Source: Floccularia luteovirens (Eukaryota; Basidiomycota; Agaricomycetes; Agaricales; Squamanitaceae). Taken from it: a stretch of DNA of 64,000 nucleotides. The stretch lies in contig VSJF01000013.1 of the NCBI GenBank assembly GCA_009739215.1, positions 186,001-250,000 of the forward strand. The letters run 5' to 3'. Both the position numbers and the translations under genes were made by a program. A model generated the notes under the pieces. That model was not told the DNA's origin and searched no databases. It was given only the letters and a program-made list of their open reading frames with translations. The first letter of the stretch is position 1. Every line of letters starts with the position of its first letter. Positions 33,242 to 47,171 of the stretch are shown here, piece after piece.

Positions 33242-35713
33242 TCAGAAAAATCCCTCCTTCTCGTATAGAGGAAGATAAGCATTGAGATGTATAAGTGCCA
33301 AACGGGCAATTTTATCTGCAAGTGTACGTATCTCATCCGTTAGAGGCTCCATTCCGGCAGTCAAAGTTGACGGTAAAATGGATGTGGGATCGGGTTGTGT
33401 GGACAAGATCGCGTCTGCTCCATTACTACCCTGTCGACATGGGTACCCTATCGAGACGACAGCATTGAATACAGCCTCTCGTATCCGATTATGCAGCATT
33501 GTACTCAATGCCGAGCCGGCTTGCAGATTTGTATCTGCCCACCGCTGTGCGAGATTGAGCATACGTTCGTCGGGAGCTTCTCCGAAAGGTGTGGCTGGCG
33601 ACACGGCCTGTTGGCTCCGGCAGCGAGCATCCTTGGCCCGTTTCGCAACCTGCAAAACAATATCTTGTTTAATGTTCCGCCGCCGCTCAGCTTCCCTTTC
33701 ATCGGATCTTGATCGAAATGAACTGTCTCCTGCAACATTGTCTTTGGAGAAACAGTACCCGAGACGAGAGGCTCCTATATCACGAATTTCACGCTTGAGT
33801 CTCAACAATTCGGCGTCATCCACCTTGGGAGGGTCGAGAGTTGGATCGTTAGAATCCGAGAATACAAGTTGGCGGTAGAGAAGAATGAACATGTATAATG
33901 CTGCGATATCCGTTGCATCTGAACTCAATTGGAGCAAACGTGAGTTGTCAAGGTACAAAGTTTCGGGAAAGGAGGTGAATGGTGATGATGTTGGCCCTGA
34001 TATCGGGGACGTCGGAGGGGTGTTGACTGGTGAAGTAGGCGGCGTCACAGATGGTGGATTAAAGATAAGATCCACGATACCCTTCGATGTGGCAATACAT
34101 ATCTGATGATTCTGTGAGAGAGATGAGTATTGTATCGATCTCGGGTAATGTGCATGAGATATGGGCTGTGCACGATCTAGGAGTTCGCTGTGAGAAAACT
34201 GAAGCCATTCTCGCGTAACTTCAAATGACGATTCGGGTCCCGTCCTTAGCTTTAATGATTTCAGTTCGAATTGACCAGAAGTGCGAATCAAGAACGGGCG
34301 AAGGGTTTGCAGTTGGTGATTTGCGATATCCTGAATAAAGAATTGATTAGATACTGTTTGAGGCGTGTTGGGTTCGTACTTACCAATTTCATAAGCTCGA
34401 GAATTTCCATACACATGCGTACTGCTTTCACCGCGTCAGCTTTAGTTCCGGAACCTCCAGGGGCACAAGTTTTGGCGGTATTAACCATGTATTCGACAGC
34501 GCGATCTCTCATAGGGGCACAATGTCCCTTAAGTGTTGTACCAATCGCTTCAAACAGTCCAGATGGATCGAACATGTCGCGTTTCAGTTCTTGTTCAATA
34601 AGAGCAGGATCGAAGATTGAACGAATGTATGCTGCTTGAGCGGAATGCTCCTGCATTTGAGTTTCGAACATGCTAGGGTTGACATAGATACCAGATATAC
34701 TTGACAGAGGTTGAATAACAAGGAGAAGGACCTCGAGAAATTCTGTGAGAAGGTTTTGTATGCGCGAGGTTGTCCGCACAGTGACTAGATTGGGGGTAGG
34801 CCAGTAACAACTTGGACTAGATTCGGGTGTATCTGGTAGTGGAACGTGCATACAGGCGCATATGACTGGCTGAGGCTTTCCAAACGTATCAAAAGTTACG
34901 CAAGTGCAACCGGTTTCGACTTCCTGTCTGATAGCAAGCCAGTACTTTTCAGATATTTCGCGTTTGCGACGACTACAAGTTGGCCGGAACTGTAGACCAG
35001 GGTCAAATAATAGGTCATGGCCTGCCAATTGATTCATATTAGAATTGTAACAACGCATACATACTATTTTATGACGCACGGAGCTGAGGATTTCGCAGAA
35101 TTGCGTCAAGATCAAGTTCTCTCAGCGTCTGCCTATTAATAAGTGGCTGGAGAGACGGTGTGACAACTGAGTTGACATCAAACGGAACCACAGGGGTCGG
35201 TGGTTGAGAATGAAGTTCATCTGGCTTTGTCAATGTCAACTTGGGAGTGCGCAAAAGAGTTCCACTCAAGGGGCCCGGATGCCTTTTTGGCACAATGCCG
35301 ATGTCCTCTACATCACTGCCAGATCGAACGGTAGAGAGCTTTGTGGGCACGATCTTATGGTGGTATGGCTTTCGTGGTGGGAGTCGCCTTGTATTGGCGC
35401 GTGTCGGTCCGTCTTTATCAAGCCGAGGACGTTTCGCAGGATTGTCCATAAACGCATTCAAGACGTCTGGTGAAGACAGCGGACTTGTGACTTGAGGTGA
35501 GGCGGGTGATGACCAGAGGGCATTTCCGGCTTCTGAAGCCAGCCATTGCTGCCTGGGAGCGTTTGAAGGGCCAGGGGAGGAAATTACTGATGAATCTGAG
35601 GCAAGGCGGTCAGAAGACAAAGAAGAATCAGGGGTATTGTTGTCGTTTTTGTCGTCCGAGTCTTGCTTACGCTTGCGGTGATTAAGAGGAAAGTCGTGAG
35701 CGAGGTCATCCAT
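33242..35713 (-). CDS. TCP11 / SOK1-family protein
   Basis: Three exons (35080-35713, 34384-35021, 33242-34330) encode 786 residues. I chose the start at 35713 (MDDLAHDF) because the longer in-frame extension is a hydrophobic, Ser/Phe/Pro-rich stretch typical of a leader, not of this family. The N-terminal 200 residues are disordered and Ser/Pro-rich. The T-complex 11 domain follows with LLFDPGLQFRPTC, AVKAVRMCMEILELMKL-DIANHQLQTLRPFLI and a C-terminal IRTLADKIARLALIHLNAYLPLYE. Yeast SOK1 was found as a suppressor of protein kinase A loss, and mammalian TCP11 acts in cAMP signalling. Molecular function remains unclear. It may be cytoplasmic or nuclear. Confidence 0.85.
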
Positions 35714-37606
35714 TCGAGAAAAGGGGAGGACTGGAGATGAGGGAAAGGAGAAGAGGGGAGGGAAAGAGAAAAGGGAGCTATATAAGAAAGAGAGGAAGGG
35801 GAACACATGGTGAGAGCGCAGGACAAGCCGTGTGGACGGTTGGATGGCCATCACTCATCATTGAATCTCGCTGCTGCACCCCACAGCGATGTGCAGCTCG
35901 CGGTTCTCATGCCCTGACATGCCTGATCTTCTCATGTCTGTCTTCAACTTTATCTTTATTACTCTCTCAAAACATATCTCAAAACCTAGCCGCTTCCGCA
36001 CGCGACATACACACCCTTCATGCATGTCTCCATTCTCTTTTTTCTCATTTATTACCCGAGATCACTATATTTCCGTCGGCGTCAATCTCAATCCCAACTC
36101 AGCGTTATATCGCAAATCCGACACCTCCAGCTATCCTTCTTTTGTATCCATATCACCGTGACTTATCTTCCCATTTCAGCTGCCTTGAGGCCCTCCCTTC
36201 ATGCGCCATAAGGGTCTTGTCTTAGTTTCCTTGTTCCACTATTACCCTCTCTGGCTCGATGTTACCGGCCTCACGTCCGTATAAACCAGAAGACTCGCGG
36301 AAATGAGCGTGGCAGCTCCGAGTTCTTTCTTCATTTCTGACACTAACTGAACACCTAATTTCCATGTTTATTCTCCCAACACGCTACTTACCCCCTACCT
36401 TTTTCATGTGAGAAACCTTCAGGAACTTTATTCTGCTTGACCCATTATCGCACAGCCACCCATGAGCACGAGCTCCTCACTGATTCCAGACAAAAAAAGA
36501 ACAAGGCGAGCATATGCATGGTTCAGAGTAGATGCACGCATGTTGTTGCCCCGGCATGAAAACCTACCCACATTGAATAAGTTAAGGTCTGACATTTCTG
36601 TTGTTTTCTCCCCATGTAGCTCCGGCTGCCTGGAGAAAAGTCTGCATGCAGCTAATTCTCGGCTCCAAGACTCCATTTGTGGATATAAATATAATTGAAG
36701 TTTACCATTTCAGTCCCCTTCCAAGCAAAATCTCATCATTGGTAATTAGCGGGACGCCACCACACATACAGAATCCGAGCAACCAGAATGTACTCAGCCA
36801 GTCAATTTTAAACACTTAGTAATGTATACATTCAAAATGATACCAACAGTAGTTCTACCTATCATTCCAGACTCCGAAGTTGCCATCTGGCGTTTCATGC
36901 AGCGCTGCCGCGAGTTCTAATCACTTTGTCTTATCCACTCAGCTCCTGCACACAATTTAATATGCTGATTGTTCCGCGGGCATGAGGTGGTGTTATCAAA
37001 ACGAGATAATTCCCCGGTCTCATCTCATCAATTTTATGGCATGGCATGGATCGGGTGCTCTAAGAAACTGTTCTCAGTCAGTGGCCTGTCTGCATATGTA
37101 TTCATGTGTTTTTATGAAATGCATTTATTTCAAGGTCCACCTGCCATATGTACTCCTGCAACAATTTCTGACAGCATTCAAACTGTTATGCATCATTTCG
37201 AACATTAATTACAGCAGTTTAGGACGGTTTTCACCTTTTCAGACTTTCTGCCCTTTCATCAAACAATTAGCAGCAGGTTCAAAACTGGCACATGTACCCT
37301 TCAGGTCTTATTAATAAGACTTTATGTGATCGGATTTCTGCTCCATCACCATCTTATTTCCCATTATGTATCACCCCAGTTGACATATATGAAAGGCGAA
37401 GATGCGACTCGCGTCATGCAGAGATTCACTGACCTGTCAATCCTTATGCATTTATGCTTCTAATCAAACCAAAGCAAAAGGCATGTCCAATTACTTCCAC
37501 CTGTTGCGGTACATACAAGAAATCAATACATTGTCATGTTGGTGGAGCTATACGGGGGATGTCTGGTCAAACCATATTGTCGAATCAAGAAACCATTAAT
37601 CATCTG
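35714..37606. other. No gene seen
   Basis: 1.9 kb between the VMA2 3' end and the TCP11-like start. CT-rich sequence at 35.73-36.2 kb fits the promoter and leader of the TCP11-like gene. The remaining frames are below 165 codons and unsupported. Confidence 0.45.
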
Positions 37607-39644
<2,038 letters not shown>

Positions 39645-39972
39645 GTTGATTCTAAGGGACGTCGACGTAGTGTATTGGCCTTTTAGCTAGGAATAGTGAG
39701 ATGTTGCCGCCAAAATATGTTTGAAGAAACACTAACCTGTCTGGCAAAGCTACACAATCTCACATCTTTTGGCGGAGGTGTAATAACAGATCACTTTTAT
39801 TCCCACGGTTAACTCCCTTACAGATAAATCGTACATTTACTCCAATGCTTTAACTAAGGTCAATAGATAAATGCTAAAAAGATTTCACGTTCAATGAACC
39901 TTGCAATTTGTTTCCGGGTTCTAGCTAATACACACTGTGGTTGTACATACAAGGGGATCCCCGAGTTTATGG
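39645..39972. promoter_or_regulatory. VMA2 upstream region
   Basis: The 328 bases between the TBCD stop and the VMA2 start, both genes on the minus strand. It must contain the VMA2 promoter and the TBCD 3' UTR. Short GT...AG stretches could be a leader intron; nothing is certain. Confidence 0.4.
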
Positions 39973-42900
39973 TTAACATCTTACGGAAATGCCCGGATCA
40001 TGTACTATCTCATCGCATACTTCTGATTTAAAAGCTTCAACGATACGTTTTGCTTCTTCCTTAATCCCCTCTGCCTTGTCTGAAGACCTACACAATGCAA
40101 ATGACATCAAAAACGCTTCAAGTGAATTAGCCAAATGCTGTACCAATCAGTTTCCAGGAGGAGAGTTTGTACATCTTCTAAGTCGGTGCTCATAGTCGCA
40201 CTATCCAAAGCAAGATATAGGTATTCGGCCGTGTCTGCCCTGATCTAAATATGAAATGAGAAGTGTTCATAACAGGATGCGAAGACTTACCCGAGGAAAT
40301 GGGTGAGTTAAAAAATCAATTAGTTTTAGGGCGGCGTTTTGTGTCAAGCTCTCTAATGTCAATAAGTTAACCACACTGTGATACTATTAATATCGCCACA
40401 ATATCAACGGAAAAGGTAATGATAAGCACATCTTCATAGATTCGTGTATTCTTTGAACACTTTTCAATCGGGCCACATTCCTAGAAGACATTGCAAGTAG
40501 CGCATTTAATCTGAAGGATGTAATATTAGCCTGATTGAGATATGCTTCATTGTCCTCCTTACATTCCCAGCCCGTTTGGGTCGTCGGATAATTCCTTCAG
40601 AACTCCTGCTTCCAGAAGTACGTTATATGTTTGCAGGATGGGAATGAATACGGCGTTAGAGCTGAGATGAGATTTAACGCGATTAAGGAGGTTCTCCGCT
40701 AATTCTAGGACGCTATATGGTTTCGCAGAGTCGGGCGTCGGGATTGTTGGTAGCGTTTGGACGTAGTGGACAAAGCTAGAGGCAAGGGGTCGTTGCTAGG
40801 AGCGATCTTCCAGGAAACGAGCAATGAAACAGAATGAAGTACATACTGTACTATCTGTTCGGCCCCCTAAACTGAACACTATACCCGCAAGAACACTTTC
40901 ACGATACTCTTTGATATCGAGTAATCGGATCGCACGAGGAAATAGCCACTTTCCTTCATTCCATGTTACGACATCCCCCTGACTGTGTAACGGACTCTGA
41001 GTTCATTCCTCATATCACAACTTAATTAATCTGACCTTTGGAACCATTCTTTCAATAATGAATACCCGGGTAGACGCCAACGGATACCACCTGGGATGGA
41101 GGGAAGTTGGAGGGCGAGAAGCAGCATGAAACACTCTCCTGCTGCTTGCCTCACGTTGTCCAGTCTTTCAACGCCTTGTTTTAATATGCCTCTTACGGCC
41201 AAATAGTACATCTCGGGCGGCAGATAATCCTCGAACCCAGGAATTGAATCCGCATTTTTTAGCAACAGCTCTGCGAATGTGGTTGATCCCTGAATGCATG
41301 CAAGTCTGACCCAGGACCCAACATCACCTCGTTCGTCAACTGAGTAATCGTCCAGACCGTCTATAAGAGCCAAAAACAACGTCTTATACACATCCGATGA
41401 AATGCCTGAATAATGTTAGGAATGCGTTTCTATCGTGTTGATCAATAATCTCACGCAATGAAAGGTGAGGCATGACCGATTTTAGAATACGAGACATGGA
41501 CTGGTAACATAGACGGCGAGTTTCGATATTAGGGTTATTCTGTATTTTTACTTGTTCAGCACAGGGAACGATGGCAGGTTAGAATATACCTACTGAAGCC
41601 TTGCAATTTTCCAGAAGATGATTGATAGCATTCGGGAGAAATACGGGATATGTATCATAATCTAGGACCCCAAGAAGCCGTGCAAGACTTTGCTGAGAAG
41701 CAGGAGGACCTGTACGCATATCTTGAACCAGCTTGTTTGATTAATGATCAGAATAGTGGATAGGAACCGGCTACAAATATACTTATCTGGAGACAAGAGA
41801 AGAAAAATCTTCAAGCTTGCTAATCGCAGCTAACGCATCAGCACCTGCTTCTTGAACAGCTTGTTTTCTATGCTTAAGGCTATAGACAATGATTTTCATC
41901 CAATATGCAGACACTTGTCCTTTTTCAAACTCATGCCTGATCTCGGTGACAGTTATCGCGTTAGTCACCAATTTGCATGCGGCAATGGTCACAAGTTCAT
42001 TACGAGGCTTCATAAGAACATTCTCAGTCACGGTGCGCAATAACCCACAAATCTAACGGGTTTCGTTAAATGAGTAACAACCCTCATTTGAATTGGCTTA
42101 CCTCACAAAGCTGCCTCTCTAATGAATCAGGGTCTGTGGCATTACGAAGATAAGCGAGTGCGATTTCACTTAATGCCAGCAAACCACCATGCGTGTCATT
42201 TGCGTCAACAGCGATTATTAAGTTTGCCTAATCACTATCAAGTGATATGCTCATGTCAAGAATTTCTCCACTTACAGATTTTTTTGTTGCCTGGGGGCCA
42301 AGATTTGGTAAATCCAAATGGCAAATGAGGCCAAGTGACTGCGCCCCTAATTCCCGCATCTCTTTATCCCAGTGTCGTAAAACGACATTGGTGATGTGTT
42401 CAAAGATGGCTTGTCGGTATTCCAGATGTCTAAAAGCGATAAGCAGCTATCCATTTTGATGAGGGGAATAACATACACAGCAACGAGAGGTGCAGCTACT
42501 AGGAAGGAGTTTCGCCGGATGCTGACGGCGTAGAAATCAGTTTTACCCAGAACATCTATTCCATGTGGGAAAAGATTCTGTTCTCATAGAAAGTATTGAC
42601 ATTTAATAGATCCCAGAACGGTGTTATGACTCACAGTCCTGCCAACATGTTCTTGAAATGCTGCACTCGCTGCCCTTCTGATATGTATCTCACGATCATA
42701 TAGGGCAACAGTCACCAGATGGTTGGCCAAACTGTTTGCATGTGGTACCAAAGAATCGGGGTTCTGTGCCCTTGCGAGAGCCCATAATACGTAAGAGGCT
42801 GCATCTCTCACATTTGATCCAACAGAGTGTGCTCCTTGTCGCAGATCAAAGTATAATGCCTTCATGAAAAGTTAAGGGCGTTATATCAAGCTATAAAGGT

Positions 42901-44525
42901 TATTCCTTGCCTTGGAGAGCCAGAAAATCAGTTCTGCAAGATTTTCTGATGGTATTAAATTTCTACGGGCCATCTCTGCACATGCTAGGCATGCACCGTG
43001 CCAGGTACTCTCTGCGATAGCTGGCAAGTCATACAGACTAGCAGCTGCAACGGAGTGGACCGTAAATAGTTTTATGATGGTTTCGAGGACCTGAGAAGCT
43101 AGATCGTCTGGAAGGCGTTCTGCTATACGAGCGATGCCTTTGGCCGCTGACCACCTTACAACAGTATCCTGAAAGGCGATCAGGAAAGCACCAAAAATAG
43201 TGGTGATCACTACCTTATCCTGCAAGTCGGAAAACATATATTCCAAAATAACCTCAACATCATCAGGAACCTCACTTTCGTTCGTCTGGATGTGGCTGTC
43301 AAAATTCATATCGACACCCGACAAAGTTTTATCTGGGAGGAATCTCAGCTTAGTACGTTGCTTAGGATTTAAAAAATGGATACCCTTTCTGCGGCGTGGA
43401 TTCGAATTCGTTGGCAGAATTCGCAAGGCAATGCGAGAAACAAGCTTTGTCTTCAGCTTCCTTACAAAAGTGTTTCTTGCAAGAAATGCTGTGTGGCCCA
43501 CGATTCTTGCAATATCCATGAGTTCTTGAAGAACGGCCTTGACTTGACTCGAGGAACCAGATTTCGTAAGTTCACATATAACTTGCAGTGAACCAATAGA
43601 CTGTATATGGTTATGGTGATCAGCTTGAATACAATGCAGGCAAATGTAGCCGGTACTTGGAAAATATCAGTAGCATTCCCAAGTATGCCTCTAGTCCAAG
43701 ATAGGTGTTCGCTGAATTTTGTTGCGGTGTCCTTTCTGAGCCATATGAACAAGCTGCAACGGATGTAGCGCAGATAATATCACCTGGTGTAGAGGCGTGA
43801 CAGCAGTATAGCTGCAGCCTCACGTTCTAGGCCCGCCTTTCCCAGACAACGTTTTGCTACAGCCTCAATGGAACGCGCAGTTGAACCTTTTTGATCATAT
43901 TCATCAAACTGCTCCAGATCAAATGGAATCATGCAGATAAGGGATAACCATAATAGAACAGCATATCTCAAAGCCCACTGAGAATCCTTCTGGGGAAGGT
44001 TATTTTTATCAAGCATAAATTCAAGCGCAATGGAAAGATCTGCGACTTCGTGAGGAAAGTATCTGACTAACTCTGCATTAGATCCCACGAAATATGATAT
44101 AAAAGATAGACCAACTGATTGTTTTGTATCCCCGACATTTGACATATTGATATAGTAGCAACGAAAGTTGTCGAACTCTTCCAGATGAGCCTAACGTACG
44201 AGATGGTCCAACAGAAGCCTTGGCAAGGTTTTTTATGCTCTCAATAACGGGAGTTACAAGACTTTCCAAGTATGGATCAAGTAGATACGACTGTTCTTGA
44301 TATGCATCGAGCTGTATAGGTGTTATTAGCTGGACCAAAAGTGCGTAGGCGTGAACGCACGGTGTCAGAGAGTTGCTTGTATATCTGATATTCACGTTTA
44401 TCAGCCTCAGCGTCAGGGTCTTCAAAGATGTTTAGGTGCAATAATGTCCTTTGAGCGTTTGCAAAATCTCCATCCTGCTTAAATGTTATATGGTGATCTC
44501 TTGTCATAGTTGTATGCTCGTCCAT
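39973..44525 (-). CDS. Tubulin-folding cofactor D (TBCD)
   Basis: I could join 20 exons in frame to about 1198 residues, the usual length of the family. Diagnostic pieces are [146 protein letters not shown] and [13 protein letters not shown]. The protein is a HEAT-repeat chaperone that binds beta-tubulin and, with cofactors A, C and E, assembles the alpha/beta dimer. The intron at 42860-42910 has a GC donor (AAG|gcaagg). At 41786-41795 the expected donor is damaged: the exon reads ..SLVSR then TAAGTATA, as if one G of a GTAAGT site were lost. A weaker in-frame GT nine bases upstream could be used. The gene is divergent from BUD22 with 252 bases between starts. Confidence 0.92.
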
Positions 44526-44777
44526 AACTGCTAGTTCTTTACTTATGAATGAACAAATGCCCAATTCTTTGGTAGGGGAGGATCAAGAGTAAAATAAGTT
44601 TATGGATAAAGCTCGGAGTCATTCTGTGATGTTTGATTGTAGCCCTCAGTCCAAATAGAACGTAAACATATCACAACGTTCTGCCAGTATTGCTCACATC
44701 AAATCACATTTTCAATAATTTCGAATGAATACATTGTCTACATCCAATATCTCATCATAAAGGCATCCGAGTGAAGA

Positions 44778-46343
44778 ATGAACGATTCTATGCGTGGAAC
44801 AAAGAGGAAAAGATCCGATCGTAATCCAGAGGTATAAACAACTATCGCACCAGACGAACTCATAATGAGTGCTCATAAAACAGGATGTGGGGCTAAGAAT
44901 TCGCCAGAAGCTGGTATGTACTATAATTTTAACCAACAAACCGCTGACCCAGGGACTCTAGCATCATGAAGTGAAAGAAATCCGGAAAGTGATTAAAAAG
45001 GCCAAGGTTTTCGAATCCCAAAAGCTAGTAAAAAGGCTGAAAGCAATGAGGTAAACAAAAAATGTCACACCATATTTAGTATTATCACTTAAAAGACTGC
45101 AGAAAAGAAGGTGACAACCAAAATTCTATTACAGAGCACGAGGAACAGCTACTCGCAATTAAGGCATTATTATCCCATAAATTCTCTCAATGCCTTGCTC
45201 ATGACTCTTGATATAGACAATAAATCCCGAGGATATTGGTAATATCGCGCTAAAATCCAAAGTCCTCAAAGATCGAACACTCTCTTCAAATTCATTCATC
45301 ATGGCAGCTATATCAGGCGAATTAGGACCTAATCGTGCATTGATTACGGAACCCAGCCCCATCCTCTTGAAAGTGCAAAATCGATTGTTAAGCTCCAAGA
45401 TACTGTCCAAAGAGATTGCGAGAGTGTTAGAATCCTTATATAAGATTCTTACTCCGAGCAGCCAGGAGGAAATCTTAGACAGGGACAACGTGCAAGAGAA
45501 TCAAATCACTCTAGACAGAAAAAGATTTTCGCCTCCACCTCGAGCCCAAAATAAAGACTCTGCGGAACAGGACGAAAGCGACACAGATGAAGTCTCTTCA
45601 GAAAGTTCTTCAGCGCTAGTCGACCGAACAGGGTGGGAGTCAGGCACAGTGGATATTAGTGAAGATGAATTCAATGCTGAGAATGACTCGACAGGTAATA
45701 TATGGTACGCTTCGATTAAATTCTACCCACTGAGATTATTGTCAGGTATTACATCTGGAGACGCCAAGCCCCTTCGTGTAGGAGCCAATAAATCAATGGG
45801 TGGCGCACCTTTGACAGAAACCCGCTCTATGTTTCTCCCATCTCTATCCGTCGGGTATGTGCGCGGGGAATCAGATGATTTTGAGAGGAGTGATGGGGAA
45901 CAAGATATCAGAGAGGTCCAAGTAAAGAAAAACCGACGCGGGCAACGTGCTAGACAAGCGTTAGTCCCAAGTGTTTGGTAGTAATGTTAAACCTACTAAT
46001 CCAAGATCCTGTCAGGATCTGGGAAAAGAAATATGGACGTAATGCGAACCATAAGAAGAAGCGAGAATTCCTAGTGTCGAAGGATGGTCAAAAATTAAAT
46101 GTTACTACTCCGCAGACCTCCACTTTGCGAACTCCCTGGAAGAAGAGCTCGCATACCCCACATAGTCTCCAGCATCATAATCCTACGCATATCCTGAGTA
46201 AACACACTCCAGGCCCAGAACGGAGTCATAGTAATTCTTCAGACCGGCCCTTACATCCATCCTGGGAAGCCAAGAAGAAAATCAAAGAAAAGGAGAGCGC
46301 TGCAATGGTTCCGAGCCAGGGGAAAAAGATTAAGTTCACATAG
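44778..46343 (+). CDS. BUD22: BUD22 / SRFBP1-family protein
   Basis: Seven exons (44778-44831, 44884-44913, 44962-45050, 45103-45163, 45217-45694, 45746-45959, 46016-46343) encode 417 residues. The N-terminus has the coiled-coil-like basic start KLHHEVKEIRKVIKKAKVFE-SQKLVKRLK. The middle is acidic (ESDTDEVSSESSS) and the C-terminus is the conserved RGQRARQAIWEKKYG ... LHPSWEAKKKIKEKESAAMV. Yeast Bud22 is a nucleolar factor of the small-subunit processome, needed for 18S rRNA maturation. The intron at 45164-45216 has a GC donor; there is no GT nearby. The intron at 45695-45745 is 51 bases long and open in frame, so its retention would only insert 17 residues. Confidence 0.88.
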
Positions 46344-46508
46344 TTGACGTCTACGTCTCGTCCCGGTCCGTCTCACCCGACATTAATGGATAGAAAATAT
46401 ACTCATTGAACCTGACAGTGCTCCACACAAAATTACTATCGTTCATATATAATACATAAATCAAGCTTTTTTTTCACATACAAAGTGTAAGGAATTGCAT
46501 GCTTCCCG

Positions 46509-47171
46509 TCAGATGACTGTACAAATTTTGCACTGATGTCGTTTCCCATCCTGTAAACGACATGTTCTCGAACACCACATTTCGCCACACTTTCCACATC
46601 GTGGATAGTCATTACCCGGCTTTTTACATGTGGAGCAATAATTCTGTGAGCTGCACAATTTTGAAGTCTTCTCCAATTGAGCCAACAGCGGATGACACCC
46701 CAAAGTATTATCATTCTGCGGATTTGATGTACTCGATGATAAGGAATAGTCAGAATTTGATCGAGAGGGTGATGGGAATGGTGATGTTAGGGTAATAGAT
46801 GGCATATCTGGTGACGATATGGATGACCCGTCCATGGAGTTGCGTTTCTCCACTACAGACATTCTTCGGGGTCTTTCCGAAGTGTTCGGTTCAGTGATGA
46901 GGTTGCGCAAAACTACTACAGCAGAACCGTTAGGTATAAAAGACCCGCTTGCAATGTGTTTTATTGAACGTTCGCTAGCAGCGACCGCAGAATGCAATTT
47001 GAAGAGTTTAAAATAAAACCCGATGGGTTGCCTTGAACATTCCATTGCAGAATGTGTTGTCCAACGGCGACGGATGCGCTATAACACAGGTTTATAAAAA
47101 CGGAGAAGTAAACATACATAACCTCCTACCTGTGAAACATTTTGGTGGAATGGCGTCGCTGTGTCACACAT
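46509..47171 (-). CDS. MYND-type zinc finger protein
   Basis: Two exons (47130-47171, 46509-47078) encode 203 residues. The N-terminal half contains RIRRRWTTHSA ... GFYFKLFKLHSAVAASE and a Ser/Pro-rich linker. The C-terminal 45 residues form a MYND-like finger with ligands C-x2-C, C-x2-C, C-x3-C and H-x-C: CSTCKKPGNDYPRCGKCGEM-WCSRTCRL-HQC. MYND fingers mediate protein binding. No enzymatic domain is visible. The gene is convergent with BUD22 (165 bases between stops). The start exon is short and inferred from splice sites only. Confidence 0.7.

Noticed and set aside
33282..33878. 198-codon open frame on the plus strand
   Set aside because: Antisense to the TCP11-like gene; no family resemblance.
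41732..41788. U12-type AT-AC intron in TBCD
   Set aside because: The donor ATAAGT does not match the U12 consensus, and no AC acceptor keeps the reading frame; a damaged GT donor fits better.
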